The notes: generated from the sequence alone by a model not told the origin. A stretch of DNA of 64,000 bases from Fasciolopsis buskii (GCA_008360955.1 LUCM01001717.1:224525-288524), one strand, 5' to 3'; shown: positions 38,321 to 51,737, numbered from the stretch's first letter. Made by a program: numbers and translations.

Positions 38321-38372
<52 letters not shown>
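38321..38372 (+). repeat. (GAT)n microsatellite
   Basis: A pure GAT tract of about 17 units between exons 8 and 9. A reverse-strand poly-His ORF over it is an artefact. Confidence 0.92.
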
Positions 38373-39981
38373 TACTTTAGTTTCCTGTTCATCAGAATCA
38401 AATAATAAAAGCATTATTCACGTCAATATTACTGTCCAACGCTGAAAGGTTTTCAAAAGAAAAGTTCAGAAGCTAGACGTTCTCTTACCAGAAATCAGAT
38501 GACCCAAGTGTTACGGATTTTTCACGAGATAAAGATGAATTAGGTAAATTTTCTGTCACATAAACTGATATAGTAAGTACAAATAGGAATATTTGATAAT
38601 GGTTATAATTTTTCAGATACCCTCCTTGGTTGTCTAGCCACGGTGACAGCATCAATTATCCAGCAACCGTTTTTGTTCAACATGAAAGAGAATATTTTCA
38701 CAAAATATTTCAACTTTACAACAGAAAAAACTTTCCCACGTGAAGTTATCTGTTGAACAACAGTTGACGATTTTCGCCAATTACATAAACCAATTGATCC
38801 TTGGAAAGAATCGCTTCAAATTTATTTTCACTATCGATTGGGTGGCTTGAATGTATTAAAACTATCCGAGTAAAGACGACTGTAATTGCACAAACCGTTT
38901 CACGGTAGGCAGTGGCATAAATGGAGATGGTAACTTCATGCTGCTGGAAGCACGGTAGCCAGGCGCGAACACTACCCAACTGATGGAGACCAAGTTGGGG
39001 CATTCTGTATTGTTGTTATTTAGCGTTGCTAGAATAGATCAACGTTCACTGAGAGGATAATCAATCAATTCAAAGTACGCAGTGCTGAGTTGTCCTGAGT
39101 GAAACCTTCAGTTCCAGACTCCATGGCTGCTGTGTGTTTCAGGAGCCACTGGGTCTCAGTTCACGGGCCATGCGAAGTAGGTCCGAAAGGCTTTAATGTG
39201 TTATGAAAAGTTGTTCCGGTGCTCTCATCTGACCCTACTTTCATAGAAACAAGAACCGGTATCATTCTAGTCTCTCACTAACAGACCGTGGATTTGAGGA
39301 CCGAGAAACTGTTTGTTCGATGTAAGAACAGATAAACTTAGTGAAATTCAACTGAATTAACCAAACCAGCTCAACCTTTCAGTCAGCAGTAAGATTCGGG
39401 TAAAACACGAAAGAGGTTTCCTTAGAATGGTTAATCCTACGTGTTTCGGACTGAAATTACGTAACCGGCAAGACCAATGGGGCATTTTCTAGTCCCTTCG
39501 AAAATGTTCACCAGACTAATTCCGATTTGGCATGGACTTAAAGACGCGATTAAACGGCCCAACAAAAAGGCATCCAATGTGTGCAAACACTTTCGTAGCG
39601 CGTGGTGCTTCCATAAACTCATTACTAGCCGACCAAAGAATCACAATCTTTCAGAATTCTTCTTTAGCCAGTCGTGCTGCTGGTTGAAAGCAGTTTCCAA
39701 TTCTGGATTGAATAACGATTCAATAAAAATTGGGATATGGTGATTGAGCAAAAACACCTTACCTACGTTGGCGTAGATGAATTTAGATTAAGGATACCCA
39801 ACCTCGTTACCGTGACTAACGTTCTGCCGTGAAGATTTTTCCACCCATTTTCGGTGGTTTATTTACCAAGTAAACATCTGCGACAAATTAACACATACGC
39901 AGTGGAGCAGATTCAAAAGTAGTATCATCGCATCCAGAAAAGTATTGTGGTTACCCACCCCGTTTTTCCTTTCCAATTTAG

Positions 39982-40043
39982 GCAAGATGTGAAATCTCGT
40001 CAGAATACTCCAGCTGGAAAATCCGGATTGCCAACTTCTCAAG
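39982..40043 (+). CDS. Exon 9: 62-nt linker exon (residues 229-250)
   Basis: Acceptor CCTTTCCAATTTAG and donor CAAG|GTAGTC. Entered in phase 2 it reads QDVKSRQNTPAGKSGLPTSQ and leaves in phase 1, as required by both neighbours. The peptide is basic, with Ser/Thr-Pro sites, and continues the linker of exon 8. Another phase is also open, but it does not connect. Introns of about 3.2 and 2.7 kb lie on either side. Confidence 0.55.
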
Positions 40044-40081
40044 GTAGTCTCGCTTTAACGTTTAAAGATGGATGAACATGA

Positions 40082-40140
40082 TTAATACTATTATTATCAT
40101 TATTATTATCCTTATTATACTGTCATTAGTATTATTACCA
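40082..40140 (+). repeat. Imperfect (ATT)n tract
   Basis: AT-rich trinucleotide tract directly after exon 9. Confidence 0.6.
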
Positions 40141-41016
40141 ATTGGATGATGGTGATTTTTAGAGGGAAACCAAAGTCTTGGTATCTCTTATACTTCAACA
40201 GTTCCTGAACTGATTCGTGAGTTGTTTTTCTTCAACGCAAAAGTATAGTGTCCTACTGAGAAATAATATTCCGTCGGTTTACAATTTTGGCTGAATAATA
40301 GAACTACATTATGGCGCTAAATTTGTCGTCTGTCTTGAAGGTTCACGAAATTTCCCTCGTTTTAGCGAGTAGGCAAACATTGTACAACCAAATCACGGCT
40401 CGGTTGGTGGTCGTGCTTTAATATTCCTCGGTTTCCCGATGTTTTGTTCTTGTGCTTTTGTGTCGGAATAAGAAGATCGGACTATAGCATGATATCTGTC
40501 CAACTGTTGGGATACCCCCGAAGGCGAAGAGTGTTTGTGCCTTTCCCTGTCCGTATGCGTGTGATTGTAATCTCAGCTGACGGATCTTTCTTTGCTCCGG
40601 GCATGTAACATGCCGGCGACTGTTGTCACTATGCTCGGTGTGTGCATTCGTAGCTCGGGATCGTATTTTCGCGACGGAACACACATGCAGTTGTTCTTTT
40701 GTCGGTACTGACACCTCAATTACAACATTTGTACACATCACACCACCGTTATTGGTATTTGTGTCAGAGATTTGCCTTCCGAACATTGTTACGTCTTCAC
40801 TTCACTGCTTACTCGCATTCGCGGGTGCGCGCGAACACGATGATGAGTGAGCGCGTAACCAAACTATTTTTGATAGATGCATAAGTTGTAATAGGGCCAA
40901 AATGGTATGAAAAATCGAATCCATTGTTTTTTTTCTGTGTGGAATTTTGATCCGTGTAGCGGTTGGGCAATTTTTTCTTATGCTACATCTATAGATCATA
41001 TGCGTGTGCAACATTA

Positions 41017-41051
41017 GTGTGTGTGTGTGTGTATGTGGGTGGGTGGATGGG
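41017..41051 (+). repeat. (GT)n then (GGGT)n tract
   Basis: A pure GT run is followed by GTGGGTGGGTGGATGGG, giving closely spaced G3 runs. Confidence 0.75.
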
Positions 41052-42067
41052 AATGTGTACACCGTTGGGTAGCACATTTGTACGTTTAGCCTCAACTGCT
41101 TCTTCAGTCACGTAGACGGAGATGTAGCCAGTGATGACTAACATTCACATGATGTGGCAAAATGATGTATCAGATCGAATTGCACACCACTGCAGTTTGA
41201 CACACGTGAATCTGTACGCAGTTGAGGTTGGGGGGCGAAGGTCGGATTAGGCCCAGTCATGGGTTGGGAGTAGGGGGAGCAATCTCCCGAGACATTCAAC
41301 CCGCTTGTCCATTGAGTTCTGCTAGCAGGTTAGTGAAACGGGCACCGAAGTGGAACGTACGAGTTAACAGACCCATGGGCTACGTGTTGAATGCAAACTG
41401 TGTCTGTTTTGTACCAATGTACACACCAGTACGGACACACAAACGTCCAAACTTGAATGTGATAGTTAGGGTCAAGCCCTAGAGAGTCCCAGTCAGACAG
41501 ACACAGTCACACGCACGCACGCACCCGGGCGTAACACACGAGTACATGCGACGCACCCAAACCGGTCATGTTGATTTATACAAATGCGGTGCAGTAATTC
41601 ATTTGCACTGAACCAACCGAGAAGTAACCTACCCAATGTAAGTCATCCCGTGATCATTTGATAGATGTTATTTTATTTTGATTCTCTGATCTCATTTTTT
41701 ATCAACCCAACCCCACCGTTGTCTAATTAATCTGCACGACGATCAAGTTTGCAACATCCCTGTTCTGAGTCACGTACGACCCACGTCGAGCGAAGATTAT
41801 TTTAGTGTCCACCGAAACTAGCGAAAAATTAGTTCAGATCGACTGAAATTATGAACTTATTGTACAACATTGTTTTGTCTTGTATTTCATTGCATTGTAT
41901 TGCCTAGTATTAAATGTTAGACCTCAGTAAGCTAAACATACTTCTATTTCAGAGGGATTAGAGTTTTGACAGCAAAGTTTTCCCTTGCAATTTACTAAGT
42001 ACGATGCCGGCCAGTTCGTAAATTCTCGCTTTTTCACGGAATTCTATCAGGATGGATGGCGTGAGGA

Positions 42068-42145
42068 TCGACCTAGCAGGCTTGGCAAATACCACGCTCG
42101 CGAGTAAGGTAAAGGACTGTTTGAGTCCAGTGTACGCGTGAGAAC
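42068..42145 (+). mobile_element. Degenerate tRNA-like SINE head
   Basis: A-box-like CTAGCAGGCTTGG and B-box-like CTGTTTGAGTCCAG at tRNA spacing. An apparent short exon with a GTAAGG donor here is better explained by this element. Confidence 0.4.
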
Positions 42146-42784
42146 AATAACGTCACATGACTACATAATATTGCTCTTATACGCCCGATCTGGCTAGGTC
42201 GCTTCTTGATAGCGTTTGTAACGTGAAGCTGAATTTGACGACTCATAATGCACGTTCAGAAAGATGCGAAACAAACACCACTTACATATCAGTAGGCTTC
42301 TCAAGCCGTACCAAAAACTGAGTGGCACAAGCGTATTCATGTGGAGAGCAACACACCGGTGAACCTGATATTCTCAGTGGAACATAGAACGACTTATCAT
42401 ACTGAGAGATCCTGGGAAACCCTTTTGCTAGCAACTACATGTTGATTTAATTGTATCGTCAACTAAAGATAGAAATCAGACGTAATATGAATTTAACGTC
42501 CCCACTTGGCCCTTACGTTTTTGGGATGGCTTTTTGGGGGCTAGTATCGCTCGTGGGTGATAATTCAGTTGACGTCAAAATCATTGTGATGTTTCGTGGC
42601 ATGCAGTGTTATAGCGGCACATCAACTAACTTGGATAATGGAACGAATGAATAACATTTATGGGCCGATCGGCTAACACCTGAATTTGATCCTAAGAAAC
42701 TCGCATGGTGATTCATATTCCACAGAAAGATGTTATGTAATGTCACTAGCAAAGGCGTCTGAGAATTAGATTTCGTGCCCTTAG

Positions 42785-42895
42785 ATAACAAACGTTGCCC
42801 GACCAGTCGAGATGCACTACAAGCAGAAAATGAGATGAGTCGACTGTCACGTGAACTAGAGCTTCACCGGTCGCAACTTTTTAGGCTCCATCCCT
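42785..42895 (+). CDS. Exon 10: coiled-coil-like segment (residues 250-287)
   Basis: Acceptor ATTTCGTGCCCTTAG; the donor is probably GTAGAC at 42896 (moderate). An earlier in-frame donor at 42851 (GTGAAC) would give a 66-nt exon. Only phase 1 is open. It encodes ALQAENEMSRLSRELEL followed by HRSQLF, with heptad-like spacing of Leu and Met and many Glu/Arg, so a short coiled coil or amphipathic helix is likely. At 111 nt the exon is a multiple of three with equal phases on both sides, so it could be skipped without losing frame. Confidence 0.58.
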
Positions 42896-45477
42896 GTAGA
42901 CCGCGAACACAGATAACAAAGTGTCCTGAAGGGCGGATTGCCTGGTGGTTTCCTGGCCTTATAATCCAGGAACTAGCCAACTCATTCGCATCGATGGAGT
43001 GCCAATCTCTTTTCAACCACTTGACAAGACACATCATTTAATGGCACTATTGTATCCCATTGCGATTTTGATCGACGAAAGTGGGAACATTTATTTCATC
43101 AACCAAACCACCACAGAATTGCATCACCAATGCAGCAACTTTCTCCTCTAACTACTTTGTCGAATTTCACGAGTGTTACTAATGTGTATCCAGTAGAGAA
43201 TGGACTGTCGGGAGAATTTCGACCGGAATTTCATGTGCCATTTACAGCTTACCAAAGAATATAATCTAATCACTGCAGTCTAATATAATAGCAGGAGATT
43301 ACTTCGTTTTAAGACCCACTGTTCGGATCGGAATAATGAAATCTTAGGCGAAAATAGACGATGTTGTATTAGTGGGAAAACGCTCCGGACTGACACATTA
43401 TTTTTCTGGTAATTTGTTACAAATAATGTGAATTAACTTAACCATGGACATCGCTGGATAATCTACATGCTACCCAATTTGGTTTTAGACTAGCTAGACC
43501 GAGTGAACGGATGTTCTTGCACGAAAAGACTCTTACACGAACTCTAATCGAGAAAACTTGTGGAATATTATGGTACCCCTCCGAAAAACCTGATTCACCG
43601 AGGCTAGCAAAGACGCATTTAATAAATCAGATTCAACTGGGCTTGAGAGAAAATACCATTTAATCAAACCTTTCGAATGACTTGACTTTTGCGCGACGAT
43701 TTTGACTCAGGAATACATCGACCAGGACTAAGACGACGTTACGTTCTTCAAGAATATCTTTCGTACCACACATACAGTGCGGCGGGGAAAAGTTTGGAGA
43801 TGTATTCACTTGCCTCAATTTAGAATGAAGCAAGCTGAAAGTGGGTAGAGCAAAAGGCTTGGCCATAGACGGATGTGACATTTTGGAATGAGGGTTTGGT
43901 ACGAATAACGAGGAACCCCGGGATCACCTAAGTGAGTGAAAACTTTTGGTAGCGTAGTTAACAAGGTTGTTTCCTGCTTCTTAAAAAGATCCTGGTAATT
44001 ACAGAAAAAGGATGACGAAGTAATCCTCCTAAGATGGATCTGTGAATGCGGACTGGATGTTATGAAAGTGTCTTCGATCAGCCGAACGGTGTTACTTTGA
44101 CCCTCGGTCACGAGGACAAAGACCAGGAAATGCGGCTTCAAGCATTAGGCGAGTACAGTATTCAGGTGTAGGGCGCATCCGAGCCGTGTAGAACAGAAGA
44201 AAATGGGGCCGAACGAGGAATAATTCGGTGCGGAACAGAAAGCCAACTTTGCATAGAACTTGAGCATTTGGCTAAAATATGGACGGGGACCAGCAAAATG
44301 GACAATTTGTGAGCAAATCCGAAAACAGGCAGCGTCTGTGTAAACCAAATGGGTCGAGTCGGCAGATAAAAATGGGCCATCAAAAACGACAGGATTTGAA
44401 ATGCCACAGGTGATTTGTTCCACATCGAAATTTTGTATGCTCTTTTCTATGACGTCAAAAGGTGACCATGACATCAGTGCTTCCAGCTTTTATCAAAGGC
44501 ATCAAAGAAAATTTTCGGTAATTATACTTATACCCACATTCTAATGAGATATACGTAATTGTATTTTTAAGTTTAGAAATAAAATCCGTTTTATGGTAGA
44601 AACCAAAGTCATACAATCCCAAGTAGCAAGTAACGCCGACCAAAATATTCCGTTCCGAAACTGTTCATACGCCACGAGACATTATGATGAGAGAAGAAAA
44701 ACGTGACTGTACAAAGAACACTTTACCTCAGAGTCCTGGTACTTCCTCCAATTTCCTCCCAAGAGATCGTGTTCAAAAATCAGTCTTCTCAAATCATATT
44801 TGTCATTTTGTGTTTACGGAAATTCTTCGCTCGAAATAGCAGAAAATAAACAACGTATTTGGAAGCAATTTAAAGGAAAGCCGTCATTGTGGTTTACAAT
44901 ATTTCATTCACGATGTGCTTTTAAAACAATAAGGAGGTTGGACATTAGCCCCTGGTTTTTTCACCAGATTTCACGAAATGAATAGCAAGTAAACGTATGT
45001 ATGCTTTTCCATTCTGCGCTGAGCAGCTACGGTTTGTATTCAAAATTAAACCAGTCCATCAGTTATGAGTACCTTTGTAATCTAGAACAATTTAAAATGA
45101 CAGCGTAATTTAGTAGTTATAAATGGTTGCCCAGTGAATCTTATGGATTACGGCAGTCGATAGATTGATATGAGCACTAGCAACAAAATTTTTGCATGAA
45201 ATCCTATACTGCCAAAAGGCGTGCTCGAACATCCGAGACTGTCCTTAGTGCGTTGAGCAAGCAGTAAAATATACGACACCGTGGATAATTTCAAACACGT
45301 TCAACCATTGTGGATCACGGTTCCCAAGACAGCTGTCCAATCGAAGTTGGGTCGTTCGATCTGCTCGTCGGGGCAAATGCGGACGCTGTGGAAGCTGACG
45401 GTCATAAGCTTGATAAGAATGTCGTGCTAGGACCGAAAGGGAAATTTTTCTCTTGAGCATAGCCGTAACTTGCAATG

Positions 45478-45570
45478 TCGTTGTTGCTGCTGTTGTTGTT
45501 GTTGTTGTTGCTGCTGCTGCTGTTGTTGTTGTTGTCGTCGTCGTCGTAGGTGGTGGTGGTGGTGGTGGTT
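45478..45570 (+). repeat. Compound (GTT/GCT)n-(GTC)n-(GGT)n microsatellite
   Basis: Three successive trinucleotide motifs in one 93-bp run (GTT/GCT, then GTC, then GGT). Poly-Cys and poly-Asn/Ser ORFs across it are artefacts. Confidence 0.88.
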
Positions 45571-45899
45571 TTTTCGCACTTCATCACGTGACCAGCACTG
45601 TCTTACTATTCTAAAAAATTCCAGATTTGTCCAGTTAAATCAATGTGAACGTAACAGACTCGACGCACCGAATATCAAAAGATGTAGTTAGTATTAAACC
45701 GGCTGGTTTTCGCAACTCAAAATTTCAACCCCTGAAATGGAAATCGAACTGGTTATTATTGGAACCGAAATAATGTGGTTATTGCTATAGTGAGTAGTAA
45801 TTACGTATACATGCATACGTAAATATGCGTACAAATACGAGAACCCCGTTGGTGTAACGGGAGTGCAAATGGATTATGAAATCACAATTAAGATTACAG

Positions 45900-45968
45900 C
45901 CGACAGTTTTGTACTCGTTTCGTGCAAACGAAACTTTGATGACAACTTGTATTCGGAGTGTCCAGAGG
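45900..45968 (+). CDS. Possible exon with a strong donor inside the 9.5-kb intron
   Basis: TTAAGATTACAG precedes and CCAGAG|GTAAGC follows a 69-nt open stretch (ADSFVLVSCKRNF, then DDNLYSECPE in phase 1 to 0). Phase 1 entry fits exon 10, but phase 0 exit does not fit the 2.5-kb exon unless another exon intervenes. Confidence 0.2.
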
Positions 45969-48311
45969 TAAGCAGCAATATGGCTAAGCAGATCGCATGG
46001 GATAGTAATTGTTTGTTGCCTAAGTTACTTTATGGCTTGGGCGTATTTGAATATACATAAATATATATATCAAAAGATTAAACGAAGTTTTGTAAAAGAA
46101 AACTTGCCTTTCTGTTTCACTCTTGTAGAGTGAGTACAGTTTGTGACACGGGGAAGCAAATAACTGGTATGAAATATTTCTTTGCACGAAGCACCAGTCA
46201 ATGCGTTCTTGATTAGCCGACATTTTGCTGGTGACAAGTGTACTGATGTTCGTGGTAAGCAATATTGTAAGGGGATATTCGTTGTCGTCTTACGTGTGAC
46301 CAGACAGAACTGATTTTTTCTACCGCCATTGTGTGTCACATAATGTGTCCAAAATGGCATTCTTATGTTCGCTGGAACATTCTTTTTATTGCAGAATTTT
46401 CGGTTAGTACCTGGGAAATAGATCAGCCCTAGTACCCCCTCCCCAGGAAAAGAAAATGCTATTCACCATCGAACCCGGTATTAGAAATCTCTGTCACTTG
46501 GTCCGTGGTTATTGCAGACGATCCAGCATGGTAGAGAATATCAGTTCTCCAATCCATCCTTGTCCCCAGTTTGACCTTGCCGACCAGCCATTTGTGGGAA
46601 CTGTCTAGATTCGAGGAACAGATGCGCTGGGTAACCTTTAGAAAGCAAATTTGGGAAATCAAATTGGCATTCGCCTAACGACACGAGCGTCACGGGAGTA
46701 GAAGTAGCTCAGGTGTCTTTCACATAAACCCGAATAATCTCGCTCAGTGTAGAGACCTCGGGTGACTGTACGGTTAAACAGTTCCCGACAAAAATGAGTC
46801 AGGGGAATGGTGGTTGGTTCCAGTAGTTCCCAACAGTAAGTTAATAGATCTGACTGGAGCAAGGTGAATAAAACGTTTCAGTAAGTGACTGACGACCGTA
46901 TAAGTTTAGAGTGAGTATTGAAATAGGTGAAAGGTGTCGCTACCCTGTAATTATCAAAATACAGGTAGCCATTTCTTGTGAGGTGCATTTCGGATGACGT
47001 ATTTCAAATCAGACTTATAAACAGTTTTCGTCTACCTACGGTCAAGACCTCAAGATCCTTCGCTTCAAGACCTGTCACTCTGCCTGCTTCTATGTAAATG
47101 GCCATAAAGAATAGGCTACACACATTTCCACAACAGGGAGCTCATTGGGGATGAATGCCGCTCTTGGATGTTTGCACTGTCCTGAACCTCATCATTTCGG
47201 CCTGTAAAATCGGCCGCAGCAGCGCCGACCTGAGATTTCAAACACTGACGATTAGGACGTTCTCCAAGACCCGACTAGGGGACTTTGCAGCATAGTTTTC
47301 TGCTTGATGTCTTACGACTACAGCGGGAAGTGTGAAGCCTGATTCTAGTCGAAACCCTACTACGTTGATTCGTCAGGTTGATTGTTCGTCTTGCCTGTTC
47401 ACAGCTGAAGAAAGGAAGCACGGACTGTCTCTCAGGTTGGACCTATTTTGTCTGAGTGTCCTTTTATAGGCTTTTCCTATTTACGACTGCTTGTGCAAAG
47501 AAGTTGCTCTGCACATTCTTTGAGCGAAATTTCTGTAAGCAAAAACGGAGCTTTGCAATTTTTCAACGAATTGTCTTAAACAGGCATCTGTCCGTGAAAG
47601 GAAGTTGATGTTGCTTTTGTTACAAATTTCTGATTTCCTGTGATGACAATCTTTTTATTTTGGGGTAGTTGGTTTTAATTCCGTGAACTAGTATCTCTCA
47701 AAACTTGGCGGTTAGCAATTATTTCGGAGCACCACGCTTAGACATTCCAATTTATTAGCCCCTTTTTTGTCCAAGTTGGACAATTTTCGACGGCATTTTC
47801 AATTGTTGAAAGTTGCATCGCGCGTGCCTGAAGCGTTTAAAATGTTTGGCAACAATGAACTGCGGAAGCGATTGTCTAGATTCCTTATTTTGAAACAACA
47901 TGGTCCATATAACTGAGCATTGGTGACTGCGTCGGTTCTGGAACATCTATGGAGCCATCAGTGAGCGATTCCAGGAGAAGAATGACCCTAGGAGTTGACT
48001 TTATATGATTTGAGGTGATATCCTTGAGGATAACAACGAGATATACATCCTTGAGTAAGAAAAATTAATAGCATGACTGTTTAACCAGTCGCGATGCTAT
48101 CGCTGTTCCCTGCGAGAATTTTAACCAATAATTTTGTCGCGAGAAGATCACTGATCAAGTGTGCAATGGTTGATTCAGTTGGGTATTTATCTCCCAAAGG
48201 TATTCTGCCCAGTGATAGTATCTGCTTTGTTAGATCCGCACTTGTTTTCGAGGGAATTGTAAAGAAATTCCGCGTGTGACGAAACAATTGGTCATCCGGG
48301 ATCAATGTCAG

Positions 48312-48353
48312 ATCCTCCACCGAGAGACGTTGAAAACACTGATCATCTGTCGC
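48312..48353 (+). CDS. Possible 42-nt microexon in the 9.5-kb intron
   Basis: The sequence ATCAATGTCAG ends at 48311 and the donor CGC|GTAAGC starts at 48354. Read in the phase left by exon 10 it encodes PPPRDVENTDHLS and returns the same phase, so inclusion would add 14 residues without a frame change. The polypyrimidine tract is weak and so short a stretch is open by chance often. It is listed as a candidate cassette exon only. Confidence 0.2.
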
Positions 48354-50041
48354 GTAAGCATTGTATATCCATCAAGTATAAACTATAATGAACGATTATG
48401 AATTCACCAATACAACAGCTAGTCCATTCAAAGTGGTTTTCAATGGCTGACAGAAATTCAACACTACACGATATTATACTGGAGGTCAATAAACCATTCA
48501 AGCCTAGTCAGGGTAATTCGACGCTTGGAATGTTCCCCTTATGGTCGTCCCGTGTTCGCGCCTCAATGCAAAAGCAATGAGTGTGCACTGCCGTTGATTC
48601 CAACCAAGGGTAAAAAGACTGCACAATTTTTAAATAGTTTTCAACTGCGAATTCGGCGCCGATGTTGCACGGATAATCATTTTATTGTCAAATATTATCC
48701 CTTGTTAATTTGCAAACCAATTGCGCATATTTATATTGAACACTTGCAGTTCGGGGACAAGTAGGAAACATGTTTCATTTTAAAAAATGCATTTACACAC
48801 GCGAGAAACGGTTGGATATGGACTCACATGGAACAAACTTTGAATGAGAGTGACTGGTCAAGACACTTCTTCCCCCAATGTAATAATACGAAGCCACGTA
48901 GTTTGACAAATAGAATATAGGACGGTGGTAGTATTCACGGGTTTGTGTATTAGCAAATGAAAGGCTATTCTTAAAGGGGATTTAAATATCGCGTACTATT
49001 TTCTGGCGTCGGATGAGGCTAAAAATTATTCTGAAACCGTGTAAGCCACGCCACTCTACTCTCGGTCCCCACTCAAACGGATAGTCAGTGCCAGATGAAT
49101 TATCGAAACCTTCAGTGATATTTTTCCGCATGATTTGCATAGCAGACTTTTCGATCGAACCGACTAAAGTAGTACCAACTGAGAAGTCTAGTCTGTTTGA
49201 CTGAGGATAAAATTTGGCGCCGATTGCAATGGCTTAACAACCTCGCACTTTCGGTAACCTGCTGAGAGGATCCATTACGTGAGGATGAAGACGTGATCAA
49301 ATTTTCGCGAATCGGATATGTGAAATTATCATTAGGCTGAAACGGGAGATGATATCTCCCCCTTGTGGACGTTCCGTTGTAGCCGGTTTGCGTCAGTCTG
49401 CACCGTTGTAGCCAGAATGTTGGCGGGCAGGAGAAAAATGATACAAAGTTGTCTTATTCATACAACAGCTACACCTAGCACAGATCATGCATCATGAAGG
49501 CACGTTCATGTTTCGTGGATGCACTTTGGTTACGGTTCAATTCCTGGCCTTACCTTAAGCCAATTACAAATTCTCGTCAATTATCGACCAGCTAAGCACA
49601 TTGGAAATCTAAATCCCATTGCTTATTCCCTGAACGAAAGATCACTTTTATTTCAGATTGGGATAATGGTAGCTTCACAATTTGGGATGCACCAATAGTC
49701 ACCGGAATGGACACAAAATAGGGAGAGATATACTCCAGCCTCCGGTACAGAGTCTTTAATCATCAGGGGTGAGGGAATTTGTACCCGTATTTTCGTGCTG
49801 TCCATATTATTGACGGAATTCGGCTGCGAAAAATGGTGAATAGCAGTTTAGATGCCTCATATTTCCCAACTCTTCTGGTTTTTTATGGCCTTACCTGTCA
49901 CTATGCGCAGAATGGTCACTATAGTGTCATCACTGTCGAAGGTGAACAAATAAATTTAATGACCCATATTATTTCAGTGCACATTAGACCAGCTTGTTTG
50001 TATGAATCGGATAAACCCCAAACAAATGATATCGAGTTTTT

Positions 50042-50338
50042 ATGATTTTATCAAGCATGAGTGCTCTAGCTTTGGCACTGTTCCGAATCGAAGGTAGTAA
50101 AGCCCAAAGCAGCCGTACTAAGGTGTCGCAAAAATCTGTGGATCTTAATACCAGATTTCAAGAAAGAGATCCAAAAGTAACCAACTTGCATACTTCTACA
50201 ACTGTTACTACGTTGCAGTCAAGGTTCTCCAACGTATATTATTTCCTGTGCTTTGGAACTAACACCAATTCGTGTTATGTCACCGTGGTTTCACCGCGTC
50301 CCAGGAGTCACAAACTACACTTCTTTTACTTTACATAA
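50042..50338 (+). CDS. Unassigned coding-like ORF inside the 9.5-kb intron
   Basis: The frame holds SKAQSSRTKVSQKSVDL and RFQERDPKVTNLHTSTTV, a polar Ser/Thr/Lys-rich style similar to the main gene. Possible acceptors at 50064 and 50101 enter in phase 1, but no donor returns the phase needed by the 2.5-kb exon. It could be an alternative exon or chance. Confidence 0.2.
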   Translation: MILSSMSALALALFRIEGSKAQSSRTKVSQKSVDLNTRFQERDPKVTNLHTSTTVTTLQSRFSNVYYFLCFGTNTNSCYVTVVSPRPRSHKLHFFYFT

Positions 50339-50703
50339 GAGCTTTTCAGGACCCGTTTATCTAGTGGCCGAATAGCATGCCGCATGCATGCACACGTACG
50401 TACATATACGCAGGTAGAACAACCTATACTTACTTATATGAATGCATACATATAACCAGGACATGGCAACCGGAATTCACAAATATTTCGATTCTGTACC
50501 ATTTTTTTTTGGAGGGAAGTTTCAGCTATCAACAGCTTGGTTCACATATCATTTTCCAATTTTATTTGTCTCGAATCAAGTCTCCGACATCGTTCACGTA
50601 TTCACGTTTACTCATCACCTTTTGACCTTGCAGACCTAGAGAATTTAGTCTGTTTCTTTTATCGCAAGAGAATCGAAGTGTCCGTATTTGTTTATTTTTT
50701 TCC

Positions 50704-50718
50704 GGGGGGGAGGGGGGG
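50704..50718 (+). repeat. G7-A-G7 tract
   Basis: Two runs of seven G separated by one A. Enough guanines for a four-tract G-quadruplex with single-base loops; it may also be an error-prone homopolymer in assembly. Confidence 0.7.
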
Positions 50719-51737
50719 AATAATCTTCGATCGAAATTGCCAGATTTTTATTTTTTATCATTGCCCTATACAAATCACCTTACTAATGTCTGCTGATGGC
50801 ATAATGCTAGCTAAAAACCGGTCATCCAACTGTGGTGTTTTCGTTCAACCCATTTGACCAGCGCTTTATCTGATCCTAGTGGACACGAATGTGATGCGAA
50901 TGCCGGTTGGTGAATTTCTTACCGATCTGTCGCACATTTCCTTGTTTGTCTTCTTTTCAGTCTGAATTCCGTTTTATTCTTTCCCGGTCATTACCACCTC
51001 TTGATGTGAAGCGAACTGGGCGCAAAAAGGGCCGGGGTTAAGGAAGCATGAAATTGGATATCACCACCGGGTGAATTGGATGGGCTTGTTGAGAAATTCT
51101 TTCCAGTTAAACTGTCACCGCTTTGATGACGGTTTCCCTATGCTCGGTAGTTCAATTCACGGTCCTTCAAACAGATCAGTACACAAGCATGTACAATCTG
51201 TTAGTATTTTCGTCTCTCGATGAATTTTGTGCCGCGCTTTTTCAAATGCGCTAATGTCCCTGAACGGATTGACACAAATGTCCAGGACAGTTCCCGGTTG
51301 ATTCTAAGCGCACTGTTTTTACCATAATTTGTTTTTCCAGGATGGCAAGCTTCCTTTGGTGTGAAATAGTCGTGATTTTAACAAACGAACGCGCAAGTGG
51401 CTTAGTATCACGTTGTTCTCACTACCATATTTAAAATCGGTAACATGTACGGGTTTAGATCGAACGTGCCTATTGGATTGTGCATTGGATAGTTCTTCTG
51501 ATGTCGCATTTCAATGTAAAATTTGTGTTCGACAAACCTAAAACGCTTTGTCCTTCCCACTACGTTTACGCACCAGTTTGCTTGAGTGACTGTGATTCTG
51601 ACGCTTATAACCAACCGTTTTTTCAAGTCCACCTCACACGAATGCATTGGAGCGGATGACAGAAAACAACAACCAACCCATTCTACAACCACTTTTTACC
51701 GTTTTCTCTCTGGTTTCTCAATAGGACCTCATTTGAA

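Noticed and set aside
38229..38414. Poly-His ORF on the minus strand
   Set aside because: Translated GAT repeat.
42081..42105. Possible microexon with GTAAGG donor
   Set aside because: It lies inside a degenerate tRNA-like head and has no polypyrimidine tract.
45402..45691. Poly-Cys and poly-Asn/Ser ORFs
   Set aside because: Translated compound microsatellite.
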